64,000 bases of DNA from Craspedostauros australis (GCA_026770025.1 JAMXDE010000014.1:1612001-1676000); one strand, 5' to 3'. Shown: positions 21,737 to 33,444, numbered from the stretch's first letter. Translations and numbers: made by a program. Notes: generated by a model from the sequence alone, not told the origin.

Positions 21737-22546
21737 CGCGGTTGTAAAACTATACTCCAGAAGGAAGCAAATACTGGTAGGATTCTGTTAAAGCGAAGTC
21801 AGAGGTCTCTATCCTTTACTTCTATGGATATGTTGTACATGATACGGCGTGTTTCGAGGCGCGCTTCGGAGTGCACATCCACAGACGAGGCAGTTTGAGT
21901 ACGCATTGAGTGTCCGGAGAGTGGCAGGCAATTCCGTTTGGCTCGAAGGGGTACGGCCGCAATGCAGAGACAACTTCATACCATTCCAAGCCAAGACGAG
22001 AAATGACATGGTACGATGTTGCCCGTATCACACAGACTCCTCGTAGCAAGTCTCCATACATCAATGCATGTGAGCAAGCTGGGCTCCGTGTTTGCATGAC
22101 TCTGGTTTAGCGAAAACGTTTGATGCTAATGCTAGTGCTATATTGTATAATATTAGTTGGTGATCTAACTTATGCCGTGATGCGGGCATGTGATTGTTGA
22201 TTGTATTATGGTAGTGACTGTGCTGTGTGAAAGTCCAGTGTGAAAATGGTGTGTGGGATCGTAGCGATGTGTATAATCGTCCTCGTGCTTGTACCGAGTG
22301 CTGTATGTACTCGGTTGGCAGGACTTTGTGTGATATTGTAATAGATACACAATGATCCAAAAGATGTGTGCAAAATGCGCATGTGACAGCTGATGCTGTC
22401 CTTCATCGGTCCATGAAAGGGCGATGAATCGAATGCAATGCCATGGTTTCGAGTTCGTGATGCTATGGCATGTGTGGGTTGGCTAATGTATGGATTGGTG
22501 TGGTAGCTCGTACGTGCGTATGGTACGAACTCTGCAGCCGTCAGAA
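21737..22546. other. Convergent 3' intergenic region
   Basis: About 810 bp between two gene ends. It has an A/T-rich patch TATTGTATAATATTAG near 22141-22156 and only short, domain-free frames. Confidence 0.4.
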
Positions 22547-24483
22547 TTACATGCGGAAGATGCGGAGTGGGGTGCACTCATTCTTGCAGATTGGGCATTT
22601 GCGGAGATTGTCTCCGCAACGACTGCAGCAAATTTGATGACCGCATGGAGTCAGGACGCAATCCATCTGTTGCTCGCAGCACAAGATGCACTGGATATTA
22701 TTTCCGCGGTTGGCGTGATAGAGCATGGTGCGACATGGCAGGGCATTAGTTTGCAATTGCAGTCACGCAAGATGATTTGGAAGAGCGAGCAAGAGGTCGT
22801 GTGAGTACGAGGAGAGGACAAGGCGTGCGAACAAAATTTCATTGAGCACTTCGAAAATGACTCATTCTCTGATGCCGAGGACCATCAACAGGTATTCGGC
22901 AGAGTCGATCTCCCGCAGAACCGACGTAAGAATCAAGGTGACCAAGGAATCATCTGCAGCGCGCGCAATGTTGCTGTGGACTCACCGCGTCTTCGATGCC
23001 CGTGCCCACGGAGGACTCGCACATATCGATGCTTTCGTATGCCGTGCTGGGTTCCTCATCGTCCGCGACGAGGTCAAATCGAAATCCTGCCTTCATGAGA
23101 AGCTCCAGAGTTTGAGGCGCGAGGTTGGGATCCTTCGTATCCAACACGCTCAAGTTCTTTTTGACGAGGTAGCTGAGGATATCGATCTTTGGCTTCCCTG
23201 TCATGGCCAGGTCGATGAGCGTGCGGTTGGCGGAGGTCTGCACGGATTGCAGCGCGTTGGTGCGAATGTCCCGACGCACGGAGTATGGGCACTCCAATGT
23301 TTCGATCAACCACTTGACGATCTTGAGGTTGCCGCCCATCACCTGAAACAGAATAGAGCAGAGTCATGAATGGCGAGATATTGAATTGTATTGCATTGCG
23401 TTGTATTGTGTAGAGCATGTGGCCATCCAGCACAATTTGGCATGATGCGAGATCGATCCAAGGGTGATGAGAAATGGAATTGATGATGGGAGAGGCAAGG
23501 GAGGGAATGGGGTGAGAGATTCGAGTTTGGTGTGGGAACCCGTCCAATCCGATCCGAACAGATGGCGAAAGTGAATTTCCTCGAAGCATCTCAGCGGAAC
23601 ACGACCCAACGACAACTGTCCAGAAGTTGGATTGCATTCGAATCCTGCGTACAGCGCAACGTACCGCGCAATGAATGGGGAACATGGCCTCCTTGTTGAT
23701 GTCTGCAAAGCTGCATCGAATGTTGACATTGCCCGATTCGTAAAACTTGACGGCATTCTCGTAACGCCCTTGCAGCAATGCCATGCAGAAGGCGTTGCTG
23801 AGCCAATCGCAGGACGTGCAAACACGCACGGTGAGCGAGGACATGGCCGGCAGGTAGGTGCGGGGAATCATCTTGACACCCCAGCGAGCCGAGCATTTAT
23901 CGCAGACGGCAACGCCACAGTTGCGGCAGCTGTGCGACCTCAGCCTGCGATCGAATGGCTTGTCGCAGACGCAGCATTGCGTCTTGTTGACCATCATCTT
24001 GGGCGGGGAGTATGCCTTCGCGAAGTTGTTGGCTTCGCGCTGCGAGTTGAATGAGAAGCTGGCATAACGTTGACGTCCGCCGCTGCCTGTTGTTTCGGAC
24101 GATGGCACAGTTTGGTCGACGATCGTGGGACGCACGATGGTGGCGATCCATTTGGACGTCGAGGGGCTGTGATGCACGGAGAAGGAGTGCATCTCCCGCT
24201 TGCAGATGCTGGTCTCCGGCATCTGGCTCGCATCGAAGCATGAAATGCGCCTGGCTCTCATACTGTCGTCGCTGCTGGCGTCGCTTTCGTTGCCTTGTGC
24301 AGAATTGGTGGCTGGGGCTGCTGCCATGGCTGTGCGAGAAGCAGAGCTCCCGCCAAAATGAAGGCCGATGCTTCTTCTGCTGCGGCCGCTGCGACGATTG
24401 TGTCCGCTTCCGCTTTCGCCGGTGATGGTGGATCCGCAAGGGGGGCCTCCGATTTGTGGGAGGATGCTGACGAGAGAAGACAT
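22547..24483 (-). CDS. FYVE-like zinc finger / ankyrin / RING protein
   Basis: Three exons on the minus strand: 24483-23665, 23342-22986 and 22690-22547. Both introns are phase 0 (GTACGT and GTGAGT donors; 322 and 295 nt), giving 439 residues. Residues 1-165 are Ser/Arg/Gly-rich. A FYVE-type finger lies at about 168-235 with four Cys pairs (C-C-V-C, C-R-N-C, C-D-K-C, C-T-S-C). Its phosphoinositide motif is S-H-S-C-R-N-C-G rather than R-R-H-H-C-R. Helical ankyrin-like repeats follow across the first junction (C-A-V-M-G-G-N-L-K-I-V-K-W-L-I, then L-A-M-T-G-K-P-K-I-D-I-L-S-Y-L). The last exon is a RING finger of the C3HC4 type (C-I-L-C ... C-G-H-Q-I-C-C-S-R-C ... C-P-I-C) ending the protein. The domains suggest an endosome- or membrane-recruited E3 ubiquitin ligase; substrates are unknown. 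Confidence 0.85.
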
Positions 24484-26608
24484 GATGATTCTCCTTGTTG
24501 CTGGCTCTTTATTGTTGGCTCCGTGCTGCCTTTTGTCTGTGGCTTCTTCTCCGCGCTCACGCCAGTTGCGGGTGTGTGGCTGTGTGGCTGTGAAGCGAAG
24601 GTCCTCAATGAAGCGGACTGAACTGTTGGCGATGCGGTAATGCGGTGGCGTGTAACACGTCGGACTGTACTAGTATGGTGATGTGCCAATAACACAGCCA
24701 AGCGAAGCGAAGTGAAGGCAATGCGATGGTTTTGGTCGAAGCAGGAGGCGCTTGGGCAGTTGTGCGTGCGTGTATGTCTTTGTGTTGTGATAGATTCGCA
24801 CCTTCGATAACAGCAGCTGATTCCGTTTGAAAATGCAAGTGACTTTCGATAATCGCAACCGTGTAAGTTGATTGACTGGTGTGGTATCCCTGTTGTGCCT
24901 CTCTTGTGCACAAGAGGATGACTCTCTGTTTTTATGAGGTCGCACACGGACGGGCCTTTTGCGATGATACCACACCACCCAAGGCAACAAGAGAGAGGGA
25001 GAGCAGGAGAGTCACAAGAATGCCACAGACCGAGGATGTCACCAATTCCAGAAGATCGGTTGCGCGGCCACGACTTTGGATGAGGGTGCAGAAGAGAAGA
25101 ACCTGATGGTTCGCAACCAACTTCTTCTCATGTGTTGCTGCCGGCATGAGGTTGTTTCTCCACTTCCGAGGTGATGGGAGCATTTCTCGCCTTGATTTTT
25201 CGCGATCGTCGTCTGCAGCATTGCTCGAAGGCGAATTCTCTCGAACGTCACACCATGCCGTCGCTCGTCGAATCTCGTGCGCCATCCACAAAAGCCAACG
25301 CGTCCGCGTACAATGTCGCACACAATCGCATTCTTAAAATGATTCGTGCAACTTTTCGCGCCATTTGGTGATGTGCGCAAGCTATTCTGTTCGCATTGGT
25401 GGTGTTCTTTCCCATTCATTCGCACATTTCGCACTTTGCCCGCAACAGCGTGACACTGGGTCTTGAACACAAGTCACGCGAAATCACATGTGCATGTCGC
25501 AGCGACATGTGACTCACAGTCCGCATCGCTGTTCGCTTCCGACGTGTTTGGTGCGATCGTGTGCCTTGTAGTCCGTATCGTGGAAACAGATCGAATCTCG
25601 CAAGCCGGGCCAAACGCCTTCAGAGCGGACCAAACTGCCAGCAATTCCAGTTTCGGCGATGTTCTCCAAAGAAAGGATCCGTGCTCATGTGAGGAAAGTT
25701 CGAGCAACGCGAACATCACAGAGAGGAATCACATTCCTTCCGCCACATCATCAGATTCGATCATGGAAGCGCTACTCCTCTGCGGTGGCTGGCACAGGCG
25801 AAGCGTCGAAGGTCAGAACAAGAAAGAAAGCCAAACAATCCAACCAAAGCCGTGGTGAAAGCGGAGAAACGAAGGAACCAAACTCTCGAACTTTATTCGT
25901 TTGGTGCAAGTCAGATACGAGTACGCACTTGTGCATCCATCACCTCTGCGATCTCCCACAATGACGTCGATAGCGGATGATCTAATATTGTATTGCCTTC
26001 TCTCCGCCTCTCTCTGGAGAGACCTGATCTGCGATGCAAACGACGACGAGCTTTTACACCCACACAACAACACTTTCGTCCCTGATCGTCATCGTCATCG
26101 ACTCTACTCGTTGGTTCATCTTCCAGCGTTTGGCCTTCTTCTCCGCAAGGAGAGGCCAGAGGATTCGTGTTCATTGGTTGACCGGAAGTCCGTGGTCTTT
26201 GCAAAAGCCCCTCCACACATTCACCACAGAGTACGCACGGACTACATCATGTTACTCCACTCATACTTATGCATGTGATGCAACTCAGCATCGCACCACA
26301 TCATTGGATTGCTTCGCTCGACGAGTACCTCCTATTCTGGAGAGAGAGAGAGAGAGAGTGCTCGGCTCTCTGCCATCCCACATTTGAGTTCCTGACTGGA
26401 CGACCAACGGAGACAAACAGACAAATCAACCAACCGGAAGCAAGGAAGCAAGAAGGAAAGGAATCTCGTGTTTGAGTGTGTTGTTGCCCGTTGGCCCAGG
26501 CGGCGTCATACCAGTACTGCTACTCCGTCACTCTCAACACGGAGTAATAACGTGGAACTCTGCAATTCTCCCAAGCCACTATGCATGGTACTCGTCGTAA
26601 GTCTCTCG
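24484..26608. other. Intergenic, no gene recognised
   Basis: 2.1 kb upstream of the FYVE gene and downstream of the EF-G gene. Its left part is the likely promoter of the FYVE gene. An (AG)9 microsatellite lies at 26341-26358. Frames up to 140 codons exist on both strands, but they overlap, have no domains and no transit peptide, and were not called. Confidence 0.4.
26341..26358. repeat. (AG)9 microsatellite
   Basis: Nine perfect AG units in intergenic DNA downstream of the EF-G gene. Confidence 0.7.
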
Positions 26609-29600
26609 CTAGGCCGCCTCATTGGCATTCTCCTCCTGGTACTTCTTCATCAGCTCTTCCTGGGTGTTGCGAGCGACCTGAGTGTGTCGTTCGTACTCCA
26701 TGGTGAACTCTCCCTTGCCTTGCGTCTGACTGCGCAGCTCCGTGGAGTATCCGAACATGTTGGCCAGCGGGACTTCGGAGACGATCTTGATGCCGCTTCC
26801 GTCATCGTTCACGTCGCTGCTCTGAATCATGCCCATGCGTCGGTTCAAGGCAGCGACGACACCACCCTGGAATTCAGATGGGATCTCCACCTCCACGCGC
26901 ATCACGGGTTCCATCACGCTAGGGTTGGCTCTCTTCATGGTGTCACGCACGGCGGCTGCCATGCAGGTTCGAAAGGCCATGTCGGAAGAGTCCACCGCGT
27001 GGCTAGCACCGTCCTGCAGGACGACGCGGACGCCTTCGACTTCGCACCCGACGAGGGCACCCTCCGCCATGGCATCCTCGGAGCCCTTCTCGCAGCTGGA
27101 GTAGAACTCCGGCGGAATATTGGTACCAACACACTTGTTCAGGAAGGCGTATGGCTTGCCCTCCTCCTTCTGCTCGCTTTCCGACATCGGTTCGATGTAC
27201 CCCATCACTCTGGCGTATTGACCGGCACCGCCAGTCTGCTTCTTGTGAATCCAATCGAAGGTCTCTTTCTTGCCGATGGTCTCCTTGTATGTCACGTTGG
27301 GCTGGCCTGTCACGACCTCCACGTCGTACTCTCTGTTCATGCGCTCGACGTAAACCTCGAGATGCAATTCGCCCATTCCACTCAGAACTGGAGCGCGGAT
27401 AGCAGTTGCGGTTTCATCATGCATTATAACAGTGTAGGGCAGCAACACAAAACAAAGTGACGGGGACAAGTTGTGAGTGAGGAACGGGATTGCCAAGAGC
27501 AAGAGTACGCCCAGGGTTCAAGCTCCAACTCCCCTCATGTGCAGATCATACTGGTCGCTCCATGCAGTTCCCATTCGAAGATGACGCACGCACATACACA
27601 TGAACAGCGCATGCACTCACTCGTTTCCTTCGTCTCTGCGTCCACCTTGACACGCAAGGTTGGATCCTCCTTGGTGAACTTGTTCAATGCCTTTCCAAAT
27701 TGCACTTGTTGCGTGGTTTGCTTTGGCTTCACGGCAAGGCTCATCACGGGTTCCTGTGAATCGCAAGGAGTGAATGATCCGGCAATCGAGGGTGATAATA
27801 CACATGATTGCCCGTACCGCACAACGCCGGGCAACCATGGTCGTCCATGCAGCATGGAATGGAGTCGTATACCGTAGCAGCCACGTCCGTATCAACATAT
27901 GTAGAAAGAGTACGCATGGGTGAGACGTTGGATTGATCAAGTTAGAACTTGCCAAAACCGGACATTTTCTGCAATGATATGCCATCTCGCCCAGTATCCC
28001 CGTATTGTGCTAATCTCGCTGCTTCATACATGCATGCATGCATGCATGCCATGCTTGAGCATCAAGATCAAATTCAGCATTCGCACCGTCGCCATCCCAC
28101 ATACGTATCTGTACCCCCAAGCAGTCCGCAAATATTCACACTTACCGGCACAAACATGCTGCTCATGGCCAAGTTCATATCACCATCGGAGAATGTGTCC
28201 ATCGAACTGCACTCCACGCCGAACATGGCAACGACTTCACCTGCTCCGGCTCCATCAATCTCCTCCATCTCGTCGGAATGCATGCGCACGATGCGAGCGA
28301 GCTTCACCTTCTTGCCAGTGTTGACGTTGGTGACGAAGTTCCCCTTCTTCAACGTGCCCTGGTAGATTCTCATGTAGGTGAGCTGTCCGTACTGCGTCTC
28401 ATCCAGCTTGAATGCCAATGCCAGCAGCTTATCGTCGCTCTTCGCAGACACTTTGACCGGTTCCTCATCCTTACTTCTGTCCAATGCGTAATTCTCCTTC
28501 TCAGTGGGTTGCGGGAGGTAGTCGATGACACCATCCAGAAGCGGCTGCACGCCTCTGTTCTTGAATGCCGAACCCATGAAGACGGGCACGAAGGAGCACG
28601 CGATGGTTTGACGACGGATGGCGGCCTTGACGGTCTCCTCGTCAGGAGTTTCCTCCATGAGGAAGACCTCGGCAATCTCGTCGTCACAGTCTGCGAGCTT
28701 CTCGATCAATTCCTCGTACTTTGCTTCCACGATATCCTCCATATCTGCTGGAACGTCGCCGGTACGGAGCACCTCACCCTTCTCGCCATCAAAGTATATC
28801 GCCGTCTTCGTGATGAGATCCACAACACCCTCATGGTTGCCCTCCAAACCGATTGGAACCTGCACGGCGGCAGCATTCAGCTTCAACTGATTACGCAACT
28901 GCTCGATGACCGAGAACGGGTTGGATCCCTGCCGGTCCAGCTTGTTGACGAAGGCAAGGCGCGGGACGTTGTAACGCTTCATCTGACGATCCACGGTCAA
29001 GGATTGGGACTGAACACCGGAGACGCCGCACAGCACCAGAATTCCGCCATCCAGCACACGCAACGCACGCTCCACTTCGATGGTGAAGTCGACGTGACCT
29101 GGCGTGTCGATGATGTTGATTTGGTTGTCGTTCCACTGCGAGAAGCCGCCAAGCATCAACATGGTGCCGCACATGCACATGCAAATGCAGAAAGTACCAT
29201 ATGTATGCATACAATTGAATGCGACAAAATGACATGAAATGAGACGTCATGTGAGGAGGGGGATCTGTCGAATTCGATGGTGTACAGTACAGCGCAGCAA
29301 AGAGGCTGCGGAATCGAATACTAATGGGGTGTGTCATCGCACTGGATAGTATCCAGGCATCCACTCCACACCAGCACTTCATCACCAATGATCGGCTCTT
29401 GTGACCGACCATTCCATTCTATTGCAGCAGCAATCGCAGACGGACCCAACGCAACGAACATACCTTGCAAAATGTGGCAGCACTTTGGATGGTGATACCC
29501 TTCTCACGTTCCAAGTCCATGGAATCCATCTTGGCACCCACACCATCCTTGCCACGCACGTCGTGGATGGAGTTGATGCGTCCCGTGTAGAAGAGAATGC

Positions 29601-29811
29601 GTTCCGTCAACGTCGTCTTTCCGCTGTCGATGTGAGCGCTGATACCGATGTTGCGCAGCACCTGCTCGTCATTGGCCGTGCTCATCCATCGTGCAAAAGC
29701 GTTGGCGGCGAACGGCGATGTAGTGCCTGCAGATGGCAGCACAGTGCGTCGCAGCATCGGCGTCCCGAAGGACGAAGACAGCCTGTTGGCGTATCGGAGA
29801 AGGGATGTCAT
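26609..29811 (-). CDS. GFM1: Mitochondrial elongation factor G (EF-G1)
   Basis: Four exons on the minus strand: 29811-29464, 29135-28146, 27753-27621 and 27387-26609. Introns are 328, 392 and 233 nt, and the product is 749 residues, the usual mtEF-G1 size. It is the GTPase that drives ribosome translocation in organelle protein synthesis. Residues 1-45 are basic, Ser/Ala/Arg-rich and free of acids, a mitochondrial presequence. GTPase motifs are intact: A-H-I-D-S-G-K-T-T (G1), the switch I segment [17 protein letters not shown] (G3) and N-K-L-D (G4). Domains III-V follow ([41 protein letters not shown]). Exon 3 ends in phase 1, and A|TT restores the expected Ile in T-K-E-T-I-L-S-G-M-G. Diatoms also have a plastid EF-G; the presequence lacks an ASAF motif, so mitochondrion is preferred. 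Confidence 0.95.
28030..28049. repeat. (ATGC)5 palindromic microsatellite
   Basis: Five perfect ATGC units inside the second intron of the EF-G gene. The unit is self-complementary when phased as GCAT/ATGC, so the tract can fold on itself. Confidence 0.65.
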
Positions 29812-30677
29812 CGGTGCGTGTGTTTGATGTATTATAGAATACTATACTATTCTATATGGTGTATTCGCAATCGTCCTGTGTGGGTATCTTCTGGAATGGA
29901 GAAGAGTATTTGGCTCTGTCTCGACTGCACTCGATCGGGGAGAGGCAACAGAAGTAGCACGGCTGTGCCTTCGGTTTTGTCGTCCTGATCCAAACGCACA
30001 CACAGGCATCCATCAACACACAACCACACAGCCAACAGCCAGCAACAAACGAAAGAAGCGGTGGTGGTTGGAGGCCGCGACGGTGTGACTTGGTGGCAGA
30101 AACGAAAACGGGGCGAGATGATGTGGACTCGTTGGTGTTGTCGTGAAAGAATGGAGGAGTGGAAAAAAGATGCGTCTCGGCTGAATGTCAGACTGTATTA
30201 TCAACGAATGGGACACTTAATCGTAGTGGTCGTTTGTGCTTGACTTTTTCCACGGATTGAATCGTGGAGCGCTTCCAAGAACAATCGTGCATCTACCGAA
30301 AGCGAACACAAGAACAACGAGCGAAGAAAACTCAACACAAACGATCGAAAGGAAGCAGAGATGATCTCATCGAGAGAGACATGTTGCAACTACTACTGCC
30401 ATGGCAGATGAGGATGAGGATGTGGAGCGAGAGAGCTACCGCTGGGGTAGACACTTTGTCATTCAACGGAAGGCGTTGCTGTCAGCAAGGTGCCAAAGGC
30501 AAACTCGAGGCGGTTGTGTGATTTCAATCACAGCGTTGATTTGTAAGCGGGGTCTCATAAACAGCACGAAACAAAGTGCGAGAAGAAGAGCATGCACAAG
30601 ACGAGACATTGCGCTCAATAATCGTGCTGACACAGTGAAGACTTGACCATCAAAGCGTAGGAACAACAACAGCCACA
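29812..30677. promoter_or_regulatory. Divergent intergenic region, EF-G / PH-like protein
   Basis: About 870 bp between two divergent starts. An 8-bp perfect inverted repeat (29834-29855) lies 23 bp upstream of the EF-G start codon. No gene-like frame is present. Confidence 0.45.
29834..29855. repeat. Perfect 8-bp inverted repeat in EF-G leader
   Basis: ATAGAATA-CTATAC-TATTCTAT: arms match perfectly with a 6-nt loop, 23-44 bp before the EF-G ATG, where it would form a hairpin in the 5' leader of the mRNA. Confidence 0.55.
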
Positions 30678-31109
30678 ATGACGGAAACAGCCAACAATGA
30701 AAACGGCGCCCTTTACGAGGAGTCATACACCCCTCCGTTTCTGCCGGTGCTCATCATCGCGTTCCCAATTATGCCTTTCTTCTGGAAGTATCAGGTCAAG
30801 GTGACGGACAAGAAGCTGTGCTTTGGCTACTCCATGAGCCTGTCGCAGAAGGAGATGGATCGCTCGGATATTCAGTCGGTCGAGGTGGTGGAGAACATTG
30901 ATGGATTGCTGGAATGGACTGGATGGGGCATCCGCAAGAACCTCAAGTGGGAGACTGGCTACATCGCCAAGAACGGACCTGGCCTCAAGGTGGCTTGCAG
31001 GAGAAACAGCGCCAGCAACGGGAGCGACAGCAAGACGGACATCTATGTGTTCAATTGCGACGAACCAGCCGAGGTGTGCGAGATCCTGGGATTCTCTGGG
31101 AGCGGATAG
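30678..31109 (+). CDS. Small membrane-anchored PH-like domain protein
   Basis: A single exon of 143 codons; the ATG sits in a good context (CACAATGACG). One hydrophobic helix (about residues 20-37, P-F-L-P-V-L-I-I-A-F-P-I-M-P-F-F) follows a short acidic N-terminus. The rest reads like a compact beta barrel closed by a helix: K-V-T-D-K-K-L-C-F-G-Y-S, then R-S-D-I-Q-S-V-E-V-V, a Trp-rich turn (L-E-W-T-G-W-G-I-R), and a terminal D-E-P-A-E-V-C-E-I-L helix. Such a 'membrane segment then barrel with I-x-x-V-E' layout is typical of bacterial-type PH (DUF304-like) proteins. Function is unknown, and topology with the barrel facing the cytosol is inferred. Confidence 0.78.
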   Translation: MTETANNENGALYEESYTPPFLPVLIIAFPIMPFFWKYQVKVTDKKLCFGYSMSLSQKEMDRSDIQSVEVVENIDGLLEWTGWGIRKNLKWETGYIAKNGPGLKVACRRNSASNGSDSKTDIYVFNCDEPAEVCEILGFSGSG

Positions 31110-31576
31110 AGCAATGGCAGCATTGCTGCCACTCTTGGTTTCACCCTCGCTGTTCATGCAAATTACGAGGATGATAGGAACTCATGGATGGCCCCACGAG
31201 CAAACGGATCATTGCAGGGACAAGGGGCGCGGAGTTGTCGTGGATCCACACGTCCGTACGTACTCTACGTGGGCATGCTCCACACAGCGCAGTAAGACAG
31301 ATGTTGCGGCGATGCGACACAGCAATACGAACATCACCCTACATTCATATTTGTATTGAATTCATCGAGTTGAGTGGGCTCAAGTTATGTACGAGCACCA
31401 CAGAGTGTAGCAAAAAAGTTCTTGATACTCGCACTGCAGACGAGCAATTCGTTGCTTTGGTGCTGGCCCTATCACACTCTCCATCCATGACAGTGATTTG
31501 AACTCAAACAAATAAATAACTCAGTGATTACATCATATATGTGCAACCATCATCCTCATATTCTGCTGGTCGGCCG
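31110..31576. other. Convergent 3' intergenic region
   Basis: About 470 bp between two stop codons. AATAAATAA near 31511 on the plus strand could serve as a polyadenylation signal for the PH-like gene. No other feature is seen. Confidence 0.35.
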
Positions 31577-32863
31577 CTACCGCAGGGAGTCTATTCTGGT
31601 GCCACTTGCAGCCCGCGTCAACTTATCCTTCAATGTCAAAACGAGCGCATCGTTGGCCGTCGGGTCTTCCACAATCTCAGGGAACAGCACGCGCTGCGCC
31701 CCTTCCACCCGCTCTGTCCAGCGCAGAGTATCAAACAACGCCTTGGCGGCCTGCGCAGAGTCTCCACCGGCGCTCAAGTCTCTGTACGCGACGCAGGCGG
31801 GTTCCCAACGCTTCAGTATCCCACCAAAGTCAATGATTACGGATGTGGACAGAAAGCTCCGTTCGGCTTGAGACAATTCCGACGCATCGTCACATCGATC
31901 CTTGGCGACGATGAAACTTGGCACATCCGGCGAGTAGTGCCGAATGCTTTGGCCTGGCGCCACCGTGGCAATATGATCCGATATCGTCTTCTGCGTCTTG
32001 GTCTCGACATGGAACTGATTCCCGAGCCCTGCCTTTTGCAGGCACTCGGAGATGTCCTGAAGTGACACGGCACCTTGTCGCAACAGCACGACACGGCCTG
32101 CACATTCCGACGAACAATCCACCTTGGCAACCGTGCTCTCCACCCCAACGTTGCAAACAACATCGGATGATTCAGGCGAAGTCGCAGCATCCGAATCCAC
32201 GATCCAAACGTCTTCGTTCTGCAGGTCATCCCAAACGTGGCTCGCCTTGGTCGGCGACACATGACCGAACTTGTTGGCACTTGGAGCAGCCAACGGCACC
32301 CGAGCCGCATCGATAAGACGCCGTGCGATATCCCCCGACGGTGAGCGGCACGCGACGAATCCAGTGTTGGCCATGAGGATGGGCGGCACGTCCGATTTGG
32401 CCTTGGCGACGATGGTCAGCGGTCCTGGCCAGAACTGATCGCAGATGGCATCCAAGGCCGATCGAGCTTGCGACGTGGTGTCCCACAATTCGAATGCACT
32501 CGACCGACCGTTAACATGCACTATCAAGGGATCGGTCAACGGTCGTTCCTTGGCCTCAAAGACCTTGGTGATGGCATCGGCGTCCATGGCGTTGCATCCC
32601 AATCCGTAGACGGTTTCCGTGGGGAACGCCACCAGTTCGCCATCCCGCAAACGCGCCCCGCATTCTTTGAGGCTTGCGGCATCGCAGGGGACGATCTTTG
32701 CGATCGCTGCTTGCTGGGCAGCTTCTGTTGCTTTCGTGGCCATGGTGGGCGCAAATCGTCGTGATGTCAATGCTGCTCTGATTGCCCGATTCGTAAATGC
32801 GGCCGATGGCATTGACCACAACGCGACACAGGTTGCAAGCAATGTGCTGCAGGGACGGAACAT
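31577..32863 (-). CDS. SUA5: Threonylcarbamoyl-AMP synthase (Sua5/YrdC), plastid presequence plus internal start
   Basis: A single exon of 428 codons from ATG 32863; the frame upstream opens only with TTG. The enzyme makes threonylcarbamoyl-AMP from Thr, bicarbonate and ATP, the first step of t6A37 formation in ANN-decoding tRNAs. The YrdC domain (about 55-245) has the entry motif F-P-T-E-T-V-Y-G-L-G, K-E-R-P-L-T-D-P-L-I-V-H-V, F-W-P-G-P-L-T, and the nucleotide-site P-S-A-N with G-H-V-S-P-T. The linker A-P-G-Q-S-I-R-H-Y-S-P and a C-terminal Sua5 domain follow, so it is the long Sua5 type. Residues 1-20 are hydrophobic and end M-P-S-A-A-F-T, an ASAF-type plastid motif, followed by a basic stretch. 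Met41 (ATG 32743) sits in CCACCATGG, a stronger context than the first ATG, so a second, cytosolic form by leaky scanning is plausible. Confidence 0.92.
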   Translation of the reverse strand: MFRPCSTLLATCVALWSMPSAAFTNRAIRAALTSRRFAPTMATKATEAAQQAAIAKIVPCDAASLKECGARLRDGELVAFPTETVYGLGCNAMDADAITKVFEAKERPLTDPLIVHVNGRSSAFELWDTTSQARSALDAICDQFWPGPLTIVAKAKSDVPPILMANTGFVACRSPSGDIARRLIDAARVPLAAPSANKFGHVSPTKASHVWDDLQNEDVWIVDSDAATSPESSDVVCNVGVESTVAKVDCSSECAGRVVLLRQGAVSLQDISECLQKAGLGNQFHVETKTQKTISDHIATVAPGQSIRHYSPDVPSFIVAKDRCDDASELSQAERSFLSTSVIIDFGGILKRWEPACVAYRDLSAGGDSAQAAKALFDTLRWTERVEGAQRVLFPEIVEDPTANDALVLTLKDKLTRAASGTRIDSLR

Positions 32864-33444
32864 CAAAGGCTGTCAGAACGTCGGTGGTTGTGATCACGAT
32901 GGTGGGAGCGTGGTGAATCAAACCTCAGACTTTGATTCCCCGCATCGTCTCACATCATCTCACATCGTTCAACATCACTGTGGGTTGGCATTGACAGATG
33001 ATGCCAAACGTGGACAAAAGAAGAAACGGTTGGGGAAATTCTTCTTTTTGTGTGTGGTGACGCGAAAATTTCATTCTTCGAGCACACGACAGGATGACGG
33101 ACAGACCTTGTTTTGTCGGAAAACCAAACACGATGCTCGTTCGGCATGAACGTGTTGAGTGTAGACCAGGGATTCTACCAGTACGATTTGTGCTCGTAAC
33201 TTGCATCCCGAACTATGCTACCAAACCATACTCGCAGATTGGCTATGCACAATGTATCGAATACCTCATGTTCATGCATGCATTCATGTGAGATGATGGC
33301 ACTTTTCAATCTCCAATTGTGATGTGTAATACAATAGCATACCATTCATATTCTGCTACGGTATCTTACGTACATGCTCTACTTGGTACTGCTATGTACA
33401 AGCAATACCATATGTGTAGATCAGATCAGACATTCAAACTCAGC
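32864..33444. promoter_or_regulatory. Upstream region of SUA5 gene
   Basis: About 580 bp between the SUA5 start and the 3' end of the next leftward gene. It should hold the SUA5 promoter and a 3' UTR. No gene-like frame is present. Confidence 0.4.

Noticed and set aside
22860-22970. Coding-like reading in the second FYVE-gene intron (minus strand, D-S-L-V-T-L-I-L)
   Set aside because: It reads as a plausible helix, but joining it to the upstream exon would need an intron of 12-32 nt or a frame change. Skipping it gives a clean phase-0 link to the RING exon.
28030-28049. (ATGC)5 tract as a possible regulatory or recombination site
   Set aside because: It lies inside an intron and is a simple self-complementary microsatellite. 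Nothing nearby suggests more.
26468-29237. Long plus-strand frames (330 and 319 codons) opposite EF-G
   Set aside because: Complete overlap with strongly conserved EF-G exons on the other strand. Leu/His/Val-rich readings without domains.
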